Of a DNA stretch of 64,000 nt, positions 29,914-38,988 are shown one piece after another. The DNA comes from Pontixanthobacter gangjinensis (GTDB lineage Bacteria > Pseudomonadota > Alphaproteobacteria > Sphingomonadales > Sphingomonadaceae). Where the stretch lies: the NCBI RefSeq assembly GCF_009827545.1, contig NZ_WTYS01000001.1, positions 1,513,772 to 1,577,771 of the forward strand, read 5' to 3'. A program made the position numbers and the translations under genes. The notes below the pieces were generated by a model. It made no database searches, had not been told where the DNA came from, and was given only the letters and a program-made list of their open reading frames with translations. Every line of letters starts with the position of its first letter. Position 1 is the stretch's first letter.

Positions 29914-30465
29914 TAGGCGCCTAAAAAGGGTCCGATATGTCAATTGCGTGAGCAGTTCAGGGTCAAAGTCGCCGTGCTGAAAAACTTCGAGAGCTGCCCC
30001 GCCTGTGCTAGCAACCGGATAGCATATTGCCTTTGGTTGTAGTTCTTTTATTAGATTGTACTCGTCGATCACGCCCTCCATTCCGCCGATGAAGAACGCA
30101 GCGGAAAGGGGATGGTCAGTCAGCATTTTTCGTCTCATCAAGGCGAGGCTTTCGTCTCTATCATTGCCGACCTTAGGCGTAACCACCTGCTCCACGAACG
30201 AAAAATTCTCTGAAGGGAAGCGCTCAGCAAAATAGTCTGACTGATAAAGACGAATGCGATCAGAACGAACGTTCGGATGACGCTGTAGCATCAGCGATAT
30301 TAGCGGCGTTATAGCCGGATGCCCTCCGAAATGGATTACCGCGTGCTCTGCAAATGTTTGTACCAATGCTTTCACAGAATCGCGGATAGCTACGACATCA
30401 GCTGTTTCGAAATAGCTTGGGTTTCTATCGGGGAGCGGCACACTAGCAGAAAGGAAAATGTTCAT
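29896..30465 (-). CDS. Stand-alone SLOG-domain protein
   Basis: 189 residues that look like one Rossmann-type SLOG domain, the nucleotide-sensor fold known from the C-terminal half of ThsA, TRPM channels and LOG proteins. Two glycine-rich loops are characteristic: VIHFGGHPAI (residues 43-52) and FFIGGMEGVIDEY (124-136), with a third YPVASTGGAALE (149-160). No SIR2, membrane or nuclease effector domain is attached. Its ATG overlaps the stop of the upstream TIR gene by four bases (ATGA), so the two proteins are made together. It is expected to bind a nucleotide product such as an ADP-ribose derivative; that ligand is an inference. Confidence 0.78.
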   Translation of the reverse strand: MNIFLSASVPLPDRNPSYFETADVVAIRDSVKALVQTFAEHAVIHFGGHPAITPLISLMLQRHPNVRSDRIRLYQSDYFAERFPSENFSFVEQVVTPKVGNDRDESLALMRRKMLTDHPLSAAFFIGGMEGVIDEYNLIKELQPKAICYPVASTGGAALEVFQHGDFDPELLTQLTYRTLFRRLLRGLS

Positions 30466-31637
30466 TCCGCGCTCCCTTCAGACAGCCAGTTGAGAAACTG
30501 ACCATTCTCAACTGTCTTGACTGGCAGGTGCTCTGCTAGCCAACTAAGATGACTACGCCAGCTATCGAGGACGCCACGCTCATCGTAGATTGCCGTCAAC
30601 TCGAATCCGGCATGTTCGTCGCGTATTACGTCCAAAAAGCCATGTAGCCGAGGCGATGAGGGGACGCCAACTGTTGGGAGAATTGCAACATCACGTCCTC
30701 CTCTTCGAAGCGTCATGTATCTCTGAGGGTGCAAAGTCGCCTGCGCTCCCACTTCCAGTGCGGCGTCGGAAACGCTGTCAAACAAATCTGTGTGACGCGC
30801 TGCAATGGCTCGTGCCCTAAGGCTTTCTAACTGCAGGATAATTTTGTCAACCGTAGCAGGTTGGAGCCTGCTAAGTCTATCGGGTGCCTTCTCGATATAT
30901 GCAAAGTCGCGATTTTGAAGCCTACTATACACGCTAAATGCCGAATTCGGTTCGGGCGCAATACCCGGCCATAGAAGGTGCAGTATCTGAACGCTTGTTG
31001 AGTTTGCTTGAGTTAACTCGGCAACGGTCCATTCGCTCTCGCGAAAATTTGGCGTGTCGAGCAGTATCACAACGTCACTATCTGCCATTCGATGCCACAG
31101 CTCATCCTGAAAGCTGTCAGATGGGCGAACCGATCTAGTGTCGAGAAATACGTCGAACCCATGTTCTGTAAAAACATCAGAAAGCTGTTCTGCGACGCCA
31201 GTTGAATCATCACGCTTGTAGCTTACAAAAAGGCGGCGATCTTTTCTGAGAAGATTGAGGTTTTCTAGTACCAGTGAAACCGTTTCGGCAACTTCAGTTT
31301 CGGTGCGGCACTTTTTCCCATTGATTGCGCGAAGGCCAGGTGGAACTGACATCTTGTAGAGATTCAAATCTTCGACAATTGGAATAATCGGGATTGTGTC
31401 AGCCAATAGCCTTTCAAGGGCGGGAAAAGTATCGTTTATTGCACCTTCATAGCCTAAAAATACGGCTGCAGTCGCTGCTTTTGGGTCTATCCTTAAACAT
31501 TCCTCATCCTCAAGTATTGAAACGCTCGTTTTCTCGATCCCGATTTCGGCCATTCGCGCGAGTAGCCCGGTCCTGATCCTATCGCGATTATCATTCGCCG
31601 CACCGAGAATCGCAATTTGATAAGTATAGTTTGACAT
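30462..31637 (-). CDS. TIR-domain protein with flanking uncharacterised domains
   Basis: 391 residues in three parts. Residues 1-132 look like a Rossmann-type domain (YQIAILGAANDNRDR, then AAVFLGYEGAI and IPIIPIVED). Residues 134-255 are a TIR domain: RRLFVSYKRDD as the first strand and box, FDVFLDTRSV as the BB-loop region, SDVVILLDTPNF, and SEWTVAEL with candidate catalytic Glu207. Residues 310-391 form another alpha/beta segment (RDVAILPTVGVP). Start ATG 31637 is preferred; 14 codons upstream are open but unlike a protein. It is coupled to the SLOG gene. A role as NADase effector or signal synthase in abortive phage defence is inferred. Confidence 0.8.
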   Translation of the reverse strand: MSNYTYQIAILGAANDNRDRIRTGLLARMAEIGIEKTSVSILEDEECLRIDPKAATAAVFLGYEGAINDTFPALERLLADTIPIIPIVEDLNLYKMSVPPGLRAINGKKCRTETEVAETVSLVLENLNLLRKDRRLFVSYKRDDSTGVAEQLSDVFTEHGFDVFLDTRSVRPSDSFQDELWHRMADSDVVILLDTPNFRESEWTVAELTQANSTSVQILHLLWPGIAPEPNSAFSVYSRLQNRDFAYIEKAPDRLSRLQPATVDKIILQLESLRARAIAARHTDLFDSVSDAALEVGAQATLHPQRYMTLRRGGRDVAILPTVGVPSSPRLHGFLDVIRDEHAGFELTAIYDERGVLDSWRSHLSWLAEHLPVKTVENGQFLNWLSEGSAE

Positions 31638-31760
31638 TTCTCGAGCATATCCGATTTCAATCTGTCCTACAGCCCCCATCTTGAATATCTGAATCGGTCC
31701 ACTGTTCCTTACGGAGACCGGGCCATGAAATTTGTTTGTTTAGACCCTCAAACGCCGGGC

Positions 31761-31778
31761 GCGGGCCATCCGGCCCGC
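31761..31778 (+). repeat. GC-rich hairpin in the leader of the HTH-protein gene
   Basis: GCGGGCC-ATCC-GGCCCGC makes a perfect seven-base stem with a four-base loop. It lies in a 275-base gene-free gap (31638-31912) full of further short GC-rich inverted repeats. It could be a structured mRNA leader or a terminator-like element; no T-run follows. Nothing else is recognised in the gap. Confidence 0.35.
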
Positions 31779-31912
31779 TTGGCTTCCTCGCATAAGCTCG
31801 GGCGGCCTTGCAGGTGGCCTTTGGCCGTCTGCGGCTTTGCCTTCGACTCCGGCCTTGCGGCTTGCTGGTCGCTCGCCGGACTTGCGCAAACCTTCAAGGT
31901 GGGAGGTGCAGC

Positions 31913-32845
<933 letters not shown>

Positions 32846-32934
32846 CCTTCGGGCAGCCGGATTTCGCATTTATCCAAGACGGGGGCTGGCGACCTTGGGC
32901 AAAGCAGGTCAAATCAAAGCTGGAGAACTACCCC

Positions 32935-33135
32935 ATGAATGCGATGCCTGCCATGCCTTGCCCTAATTGCAGTGAGACAATCGCGCTTGATCCCAAGGCG
33001 CTGTTGGCGGGAAAGCAGATCGAATGCGGGTCATGCAATACCGCGATTGGTTTGCAGGAAAGCAGCGCAAATCTGGTTGGCGATACTCTGTCCAAGATGG
33101 ACAGCGTGCGCCAGGCGATCGGGAAGGCGCGTTAG
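32935..33135 (+). CDS. Small zinc-ribbon protein
   Basis: 66 residues with two CxxC pairs, MPCPNCSE and ECGSCNTA, spaced 22 residues apart as in small zinc ribbons; the rest is a short helical tail. CTGGAGAA lies nine bases before ATG 32935, so the longer frame from 32842 is not needed. It follows the HTH gene by 90 bases in the same direction. Zinc binding is a safe guess; partner and role are unknown. Confidence 0.65.
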   Translation: MNAMPAMPCPNCSETIALDPKALLAGKQIECGSCNTAIGLQESSANLVGDTLSKMDSVRQAIGKAR

Positions 33136-33146
33136 CTTGAAGGTGC

Positions 33147-33680
33147 CTAGCTTACGATGTCTAGCTCAACTTTGCCGTGACCCCGGCTGACAAGGCCAAT
33201 CTTCTGTGCTGCAGCGCGGCTCAGGTCAATCGTCCGGCCATGGGCATAGGGACCACGGTCGTTAATCCGCACGGTCACCGACTTGCCATTGCTGGGATTG
33301 GTAACAACCACGCGGGTGCCAAACGGCAATGTCTTATGCGCCGCCGTCATGGCGTTCATGTTGAAACGCTCTCCATTGGCGGTTTGGCGGCCGTGGAAGC
33401 GGCGGCCGTAATAGGATGCAACGCCAGCACCTAGCGAGCGGACCGCAGGCACTTCCTCGATCTCGATCGGGGGCTCAATCTCGGTAATGTCAACGACATT
33501 GCCCTCAAGCGCTGGTGTATCTGGCAGTTCCTCGAATTTCTCGAAGGTCTGTTCAAATGCGGTCTCCTCACTCGCCTCCTCCGCCAAGGCGCCATTAAGT
33601 AAAGGCAATGGCAAGGCAGCCGCCAGCGCAACCAGCGCAAAGCGCTGCGAGAAGGTTAGGTTGAACTTACGCTTAGACAT
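33147..33680 (-). CDS. rlpA: RlpA-type septal-ring lytic transglycosylase-like protein
   Basis: 177 residues: a signal or anchor segment (about 11-32), an acidic Pro/Glu-rich linker, and a C-terminal double-psi beta-barrel (about 86-177). RlpA hallmarks are ASYYGRRFHGRQTANGE, the conserved His115 in TAAHKTLPFGT, and Asp141 in VRINDRGPY. There is no SPOR domain, so it may not home to denuded septal glycan as the E. coli form does. ATG 33680 is chosen over the preceding TTG; an AGGA is about ten bases away. It is expected to act on peptidoglycan in the envelope. Confidence 0.85.
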   Translation of the reverse strand: MSKRKFNLTFSQRFALVALAAALPLPLLNGALAEEASEETAFEQTFEKFEELPDTPALEGNVVDITEIEPPIEIEEVPAVRSLGAGVASYYGRRFHGRQTANGERFNMNAMTAAHKTLPFGTRVVVTNPSNGKSVTVRINDRGPYAHGRTIDLSRAAAQKIGLVSRGHGKVELDIVS

Positions 33681-34659
33681 CAAACATCCTGTCAGGCTGG
33701 GAGCCCGTTAAACTGGTGGGGCGCCTTTACTGCTTGCAGGTTAAGGGTTCCAAATCGCCTAAACCATTTGCCGCAACTGGGGCTCGGTTCATCGGTGATT
33801 GGAGCAGAAAACGGGGTGTTGTGAGATTTTTTACAAGTCGAGAAATGCGGAGAATCGGCCAATATGCCGCAAAATCTGAAGTTCTCGAGTTAGGTTGGCG
33901 GAGATCAAAAAGTGCTGTCCTACAACAACGCCAATTGCCACAGAGTTGCGCGGACGCCTCGATAGATCGGCGTTGTGCAAGTCTTTCTCATTGTGGTCTT
34001 GTCATTTCAACAGCGTCTAGCGATCATGTCAGCAAAAGAAATGGGGCCAGTATTGCTACCGACCCCACTCTTACCAGCGCGTGGACTTTCTAAATGATCT
34101 GCCTTGCGGCTTATCTTCAAAAAAGCACTTCGCTTCCGATGCTGTTCCAAACTTACTTCCAGCCTTGCGGTTGGCCTTTGGTTCGGTTCTGACACTGTCG
34201 GCTCGCGCCGGCATCCGGTTCTTTCTTGCAATTGCTACGGTCCGAAGATCGCATCCATTGCATTCAAGTTCCGCAATCAAATATTCCGTGTTGGACTTAC
34301 CTCTCAAACGATCGCGCACAAGCCGGAGGCTTTTGCATTTTCTCGATGTAAGGCCGGAATACCCGACCGATAACGGTATGCTTTCGCGTTCCTTTCAAAC
34401 GGTGTTCTCACATCGGGCCGAAGCCGGCTGCAATCACTCCTCAAAGACCGCGTGGACAGTAACCGCTATATCTATCCAGCTTGATCAATTATTCAATTTC
34501 AAGTTATTAAACCCTAGGTTGAACAATTATTCTCGCCGTTTCGATGGTTTGAAGCTGCTCCTCAAGAATGAGTCGCGCAAGCGTTGCAACCCAGACTTAT
34601 CCACTTTTGGCGATATTGCTTGTGGACAGGGGTGGATAAATCAACCGTTCGTCCAAAGC
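33681..34659. other. Gene-free region of about 1 kb with DnaA-box-like cluster near argG
   Basis: No convincing gene is found between rlpA and argG; the open frames at 34081-34680 (plus) and 34071-34319 (minus, GTG start, no ribosome site) lack protein-like composition or any recognised motif. The part nearest argG has an AT-rich block (about 34465-34535) with a direct repeat CAATTATTC at 34486 and 34524, followed by DnaA-box-like sites. It may be a replication-related or regulatory region; the rest shows nothing that I can name. Confidence 0.4.
34597..34639. other. Cluster of three DnaA-box-like motifs
   Basis: TTATCCACT at 34597-34605 (8 of 9 to TTATCCACA), TGTGGACAG at 34621-34629 (7 of 9 on the minus strand) and GGTGGATAA at 34631-34639 (8 of 9 on the minus strand) lie within 43 bases, just beside an AT-rich block. 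The first two-thirds of the cluster are in the last bases before the argG stop. DnaA binding is inferred from the motif. Confidence 0.4.
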
Positions 34660-35874
34660 TTACCGATCTCGTTTAGCTAACAAACGTAATCGCAGCGCAT
34701 TCAACTTGATAAACCCTTCGGCGTCCTTCTGGTCATAGGCTCCAGCATCATCCTCGAACGTGACGTGCTGTTCGGAATAAAGTGAATTGGGCGATTTGCG
34801 GCCCACGACATCGGCATTGCCCTTATACAACTTCAGCCGAACGGTCCCGCTGACTTTCACCTGGCTGTGGTCGATTGCAGCCTGCAGCATTTCGCGTTCA
34901 GGGCTAAACCAGAAGCCATTATAGATCAGCTCGGCATATTTGGGCATCAACTCGTCCTTGAGATGCGCCGCCCCGCGGTCGAGTGTGATCTGCTCGATAC
35001 CACGATGCGCACGGGCGTAAATTTCGCCACCCGGTGTTTCGTACATGCCGCGGCTTTTCATGCCGACAAAACGGTTTTCGACCAAATCGAGCCGGCCAAT
35101 GCCATGCTTGCGGCCAAGCTCGTTGAGTGCTTCAATCAAAGCCGCAGGGCTCATCGCTTTACCACCAAGAGCTACACCATCACCTCGTTCGAAATCTATG
35201 GTGATATATTCGGGTGTATCGGGCGCATCCTCTGGATTGTTGGTCCGCGAATACACGTAATCCGGGGTTTCTTCCCACGGATCTTCAAGTACTTTGCCTT
35301 CGCTGGAGGTGTGCAGCATGTTCGCATCGGTGGAGAACGGGCTCTCGCCTCGTTTATCCTTAGGCACCTGGATCTGGTGCTTTTCTGCCCAAGCAATCAG
35401 CGCCGTGCGGCTGGTCAACTCCCACTCGCGCCACGGTGCAATCACGGCGATGTCAGGTGCAAGAGCATAAGCCGATAGTTCAAACCGGACTTGGTCATTA
35501 CCTTTGCCGGTGGCGCCATGTGCAATAGCATCGGCACCCGTTTCGCGCGCAATTTCAACTAGCCTTTTGGAGATCAACGGACGAGCGATTGATGTGCCAA
35601 GTAAGTAATCCCCCTCGTAACGCGCATTGGCGCGCATCATTGGGAAGATGAAGTCGCGAGCAAATTCCTCTCGGACGTCTTCGATAAAGATATGTTTGTC
35701 GGGAATTCCCATAGCCCGCGCCTTCTCGCGAGCTGGTTCAATCTCCTCACCTTGTCCAAGATCGGCAGTGAAGGTTACTACCTCGCAACCGCGTTCGACC
35801 TCCAGCCATTTGGCGATGACGGACGTATCAAGTCCGCCTGAGTAGGCAAGGACAACACGTTTGATTTCGGACAT
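34660..35874 (-). CDS. argG: Argininosuccinate synthase
   Basis: 404 residues, normal for the enzyme that joins citrulline and aspartate using ATP in arginine synthesis. The P-loop-like pyrophosphatase motif is [11 protein letters not shown] near the N-terminus; [32 protein letters not shown] and the citrulline/aspartate loops follow the family. ATG 35874 has GGAG eight bases upstream; the extra nine codons to 35901 are not needed. It stands alone, with no other arg gene adjacent. Confidence 0.96.
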   Translation of the reverse strand: MSEIKRVVLAYSGGLDTSVIAKWLEVERGCEVVTFTADLGQGEEIEPAREKARAMGIPDKHIFIEDVREEFARDFIFPMMRANARYEGDYLLGTSIARPLISKRLVEIARETGADAIAHGATGKGNDQVRFELSAYALAPDIAVIAPWREWELTSRTALIAWAEKHQIQVPKDKRGESPFSTDANMLHTSSEGKVLEDPWEETPDYVYSRTNNPEDAPDTPEYITIDFERGDGVALGGKAMSPAALIEALNELGRKHGIGRLDLVENRFVGMKSRGMYETPGGEIYARAHRGIEQITLDRGAAHLKDELMPKYAELIYNGFWFSPEREMLQAAIDHSQVKVSGTVRLKLYKGNADVVGRKSPNSLYSEQHVTFEDDAGAYDQKDAEGFIKLNALRLRLLAKRDR

Positions 35875-36045
35875 GAGTGCGGCTCCGCTGGCAGATAACA
35901 AGAATTAGGGTGCGCCGGTATCAGGCGAGCGCCAACTTCTCAACGAATTAAGCCTTTCCCAGCAGTTCGGTTTCCTTTGCCAATCTCTTTGGCTGGTTAG
36001 CGGTTCGCCAAGGGTTTCGAAAAGCAGAACCGAGCCCATACGAAA

Positions 36046-36078
36046 AAGGCCCCCCGCCTCGGTGAGACGAAGGGCCTT
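36046..36078 (-). terminator. Intrinsic terminator of the PEP-CTERM gene
   Basis: AAGGCCC (36046-36052) pairs with GGGCCTT (36072-36078), extended inward by a mismatched CGCCTC/GAGACG stem. On the minus strand it is followed by five T. It ends the transcript of the gene whose stop is at 36103. Confidence 0.8.
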
Positions 36079-36102
36079 CTAATTCGATTTCGGAAAGAAG
36101 GA

Positions 36103-36618
36103 TTAAGCAGCCAGCTTTTTCCGGCGGCGACGGGCAAATGCCAGCCCGCCGAGTCCGAAGGCCATGAGGCCAAGCGCACCTGGTTCAGGAACCTTCGCTG
36201 TGTAGGATTTGATGTAGGTGATGTAGTCACCACCGATGATTGGATCACCCCACCATGCCCAAAGGTTGACTTTGTTGTTGGCTGACGGGCCGTAAGCAAT
36301 CAACTTTTGCGGGTGAGTGGTTGTCGAATTCTTCGGATTGTCAGTCGTCTGCACACCATTGATAAGGCGTGTGCCGTCAAGTGAGTCAAGAACGAAGCTG
36401 AATGTTGGTGTCGCTCCACCAGTGAAGCTGGCGAAAGCTGCGCTGGTCATTGTTGCATCGATCTTGCTGCCTTTGAACGAAGCGCTCGAAGTATCGGTAT
36501 CGATGGTCAGAACATCGCCGTTAGTCATTACATATTCGTACGTGGCAGCTGAAGCTGGCGCGGCTGCGACAGCGGCAAGAAGCCCTGCAGCCATAATTGC
36601 GTTCTTGGTAAATTTCAT
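36103..36618 (-). CDS. PEP-CTERM sorting-signal protein
   Basis: 171 residues: Sec signal peptide (MKFTKNAIMAAGLLAAVAAA, cleavage near ASA), a compact beta-rich mature domain with few charged residues, and a C-terminal tripartite sorting tail with VPEP (about residues 143-146), a hydrophobic helix GALGLMAFGLGGLAFA and a basic cluster RRRRKK. PEP-CTERM proteins are cleaved by exosortase and often relate to exopolysaccharide or surface structures. No exosortase gene is in the window. GGGGAAG lies a few bases before ATG 36618; the longer frame upstream lacks a signal. Confidence 0.9.
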   Translation of the reverse strand: MKFTKNAIMAAGLLAAVAAAPASAATYEYVMTNGDVLTIDTDTSSASFKGSKIDATMTSAAFASFTGGATPTFSFVLDSLDGTRLINGVQTTDNPKNSTTTHPQKLIAYGPSANNKVNLWAWWGDPIIGGDYITYIKSYTAKVPEPGALGLMAFGLGGLAFARRRRKKLAA

Positions 36619-36945
36619 TGTCTTCCCCACTTCCAATTTCAGGCAACGATTAGAATGCCAATTCATATAATTCTCGATCCGGTTAGAAAAACCAAACCAG
36701 TCTGGGTAAGGTAAAGCATTACTCGTGCCAGAATGCCTCAACCCCGCCAATTCCGCCATTTGCAGTGGTTAACGGGGAGTGCTGGCATAGATCGTGTGTA
36801 AGATTTTCTGACGATGTTCTGGGTGCCACGTCGCCATCCCTAAGGTTCCACGAGTTTGGGTTAACCAAAATGGAAGGCTTGTTTGCGATATGCGTTAGCT
36901 ATGAAAAAGGCTCAATCACACCTGACCGAACGCTCGCAGCGCACC
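36619..36945. promoter_or_regulatory. Divergent promoter region, PEP-CTERM gene and TPR lipoprotein gene
   Basis: About 330 bases with no gene. It must hold the promoters of both diverging genes, whose products are both exported, so shared regulation is possible. I identified no clear operator or -35/-10 pair. Confidence 0.3.
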
Positions 36946-38478
36946 ATGTTTAGCCGCAAGCTCCTAACAGCAGCAGCTTCGGCTGCATTTGTATTCGTTT
37001 CAGCCTGTTCGGAAGCGCCTTCTGATCCTTTTTCGGCAGCTGAGCAGGCCATCGAGCAAGGCGATTTGCAAGCGGCCAGGGTTCAATTGCTACAACTGAT
37101 GGAGCAAGATCCTGCCAATCAAGATGCGATAATGTTGCTTGGCAAGACCCTACTATCGCTTGAAAATCCCGAGGGTGCGGCAGAGCAATTCAAAAAGCTA
37201 GTTGGTAATGCTGATCTCACAAATGAAGCCAATGCACTTCTTGCCAAGGCATACCTCCAATCTGGCAATTCTCCTTTGGCTCTCGAAACGCTTGAGGCCA
37301 CGGGGATGAATAACGGTTTGGCTTATGCGGTTGGGGTGGTGGCACGGCTTGGCGAAGGCGATAGCGACAAGGCTCTTGTGATGCTTGATCAAGGCTTGGC
37401 CAAATTCCCAGGTTCGGTTGATCTGCTCGTGCTAGATGCGAAACGCGCCTTTGACGTGCGCGATATCGCACGAGCACGCAGCCTGTTGGACAAAGTTTTG
37501 GCCAACCACACCAACATGATTGAAGCGCGCCTATTGGCTGGGCGGGTAGAGATGCACGAACGCAAGCTAGATCTTGCGAAGGAGCATTTCGGTCAAGTCA
37601 TCAAGTCCAACCCTTGGAATCTGCCAGCGATCCTTTCATTGGCTGCAATCGCGCGCGATCAAGGTGATGAGAAGACCGCTGGTGATTGGATTGCTAGGGC
37701 CAAGGAAATTGCACCGGGGCACCCCGTCGGCGTCTATTTCGCGGCTCAGATGGCATTCGATGCCGGAAATCTTGAAGATGCCCATATGCTGGTGCAGTCG
37801 GCGGGCAAGCAGGAAATGGAATTTCCGGCCTTACGAATGTTGCGCGGTTTCATCGCTGCAAAACAAGGGCAGACATACACTGCGATCAGCGAACTGGAGC
37901 GTTTCTTTCGGCTGGGTGGTGAAAACAGCATGGCGCGCGCAATTCTCGCGAAACAATATGCGGAAACCAATGCTACTCAAAAGGCTTGGGATACCCTCCA
38001 ACCCGTCCTTTCAGGTGCCAATTTAGATGCTGGAACGCTGAGTCTGGCCGCACAAATCGCAGGAAAGCTTGGAAAACCGGAACAAGCACAATTAGCGCAG
38101 CGCGCGCAAGTTGCGAAAACGCAAGTGCCTTACGCTGGCGAGATGATGAAAGCGGGCGGTTATATCCGCGCCGGAAAATGGAAAGATGCTGACGCTATCT
38201 ATCGTAAAGTGCTTGCCAACGGCGGCGCGGTTGACCCTATTGTTTTGAACAATGCGTCGACGGTTAGGTTAAAACTTGGCGACAAGCAGGGTGCGTTGGC
38301 GCTCGCACGCAAAGCTTTCGGTTTGGCGCAGGAAGATCCGATCGTGATGGATACGCTAGGCTGGAGCCTGGTTCAGATCGACAAGAACAGCGCTGAAGGT
38401 CGTTTGCTGATTGAACGGGCTTTGCAATTGGCTCCAGGAAATCAGGAAATCACCGATCATTGGCTTGCAATTTCATAG
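36946..38478 (+). CDS. TPR-repeat lipoprotein (PEP-CTERM/PrsT-like)
   Basis: 510 residues. MFSRKLLTAAASAAFVFVSAC is a lipoprotein signal with lipobox VSAC; the remainder is about a dozen helix-turn-helix TPR units, for example AAEQAIEQGDLQAARVQLL and the C-terminal GDKQGALALARKAFGLA. The layout resembles the TPR proteins (PrsT) that accompany PEP-CTERM systems, and the gene is divergent from a PEP-CTERM gene, but this is a loose similarity. ATG 36946 gives a standard signal peptide; ATG 36901 is a possible alternative with a longer n-region. It is probably a scaffold on the periplasmic face. Confidence 0.78.
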   Translation: MFSRKLLTAAASAAFVFVSACSEAPSDPFSAAEQAIEQGDLQAARVQLLQLMEQDPANQDAIMLLGKTLLSLENPEGAAEQFKKLVGNADLTNEANALLAKAYLQSGNSPLALETLEATGMNNGLAYAVGVVARLGEGDSDKALVMLDQGLAKFPGSVDLLVLDAKRAFDVRDIARARSLLDKVLANHTNMIEARLLAGRVEMHERKLDLAKEHFGQVIKSNPWNLPAILSLAAIARDQGDEKTAGDWIARAKEIAPGHPVGVYFAAQMAFDAGNLEDAHMLVQSAGKQEMEFPALRMLRGFIAAKQGQTYTAISELERFFRLGGENSMARAILAKQYAETNATQKAWDTLQPVLSGANLDAGTLSLAAQIAGKLGKPEQAQLAQRAQVAKTQVPYAGEMMKAGGYIRAGKWKDADAIYRKVLANGGAVDPIVLNNASTVRLKLGDKQGALALARKAFGLAQEDPIVMDTLGWSLVQIDKNSAEGRLLIERALQLAPGNQEITDHWLAIS

Positions 38479-38538
38479 TTCATTAGCTGCCCGGCGCCTG
38501 CCCTTGCAAATAAGTCTCTATCGCCGCACTCTGTCGCC

Positions 38539-38976
38539 ATGGCAGAGGCAAAGACACGGCCAACTTCGATTGGTGTGAAAGAGTTTATCGACAGCGTCGA
38601 GCACGAGAAGAAGCGCGAGGAAGCTAAAACCCTTGATGCGATTTTTCGGCGGGTGACGGCGTGCAAACCGGCAATGTGGGGGCCATCGATCATTGGCTAT
38701 GGCTCATATCGCACTACCTACGAGAGCGGCCGCGATGTGCATTGGTTGCGCACAGGATTCAGCCCAAGAAAAGCCAAGCATTCGGTCTATCTGATGGGCG
38801 GATATTGTGATGAATTGACCGGCAAGAGGCGCGATTTCCAACTGGAACGTCTGGGAAAATATTCTCGCGGGAAAAGCTGCCTCTATATCAACAAGCTAGC
38901 AGACGTGGATATGGCAGTGTTGGAAGAGATGATCGCTGAAGACTGGGCAACGATGAACAGGCTCTATCCTGAGTGA
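38539..38976 (+). CDS. DUF1801-domain protein
   Basis: 145 residues, soluble, with the DUF1801 (YdhG/iron-chaperone-like fold) pattern: FRRVTACKPAMWGPSIIGYGSYRTTYESGR followed by a beta-rich body and C-terminal VDMAVLEEMIAEDW helix. No catalytic site is known for the family. It is a single-gene unit between the TPR gene and the convergent molybdoenzyme gene. Confidence 0.85.
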   Translation: MAEAKTRPTSIGVKEFIDSVEHEKKREEAKTLDAIFRRVTACKPAMWGPSIIGYGSYRTTYESGRDVHWLRTGFSPRKAKHSVYLMGGYCDELTGKRRDFQLERLGKYSRGKSCLYINKLADVDMAVLEEMIAEDWATMNRLYPE

Positions 38977-38988
38977 TGTTTGCGGCAG

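Noticed and set aside
33705-33775. tRNA-like end with a GTTCCAAATC stretch and CCA
   Set aside because: The T-loop does not fit TTCRANNC, and no acceptor or anticodon stem could be paired.
34071-34319. 82-codon minus-strand frame in the gap before argG
   Set aside because: GTG start without a ribosome site, mixed codon use and no recognised motif; too weak for a gene call.
34081-34680. 199-codon plus-strand frame ending in argG
   Set aside because: Composition rich in Ser, Arg, Leu and His runs, overlaps the DnaA-box region and the argG end; looks like a chance frame.
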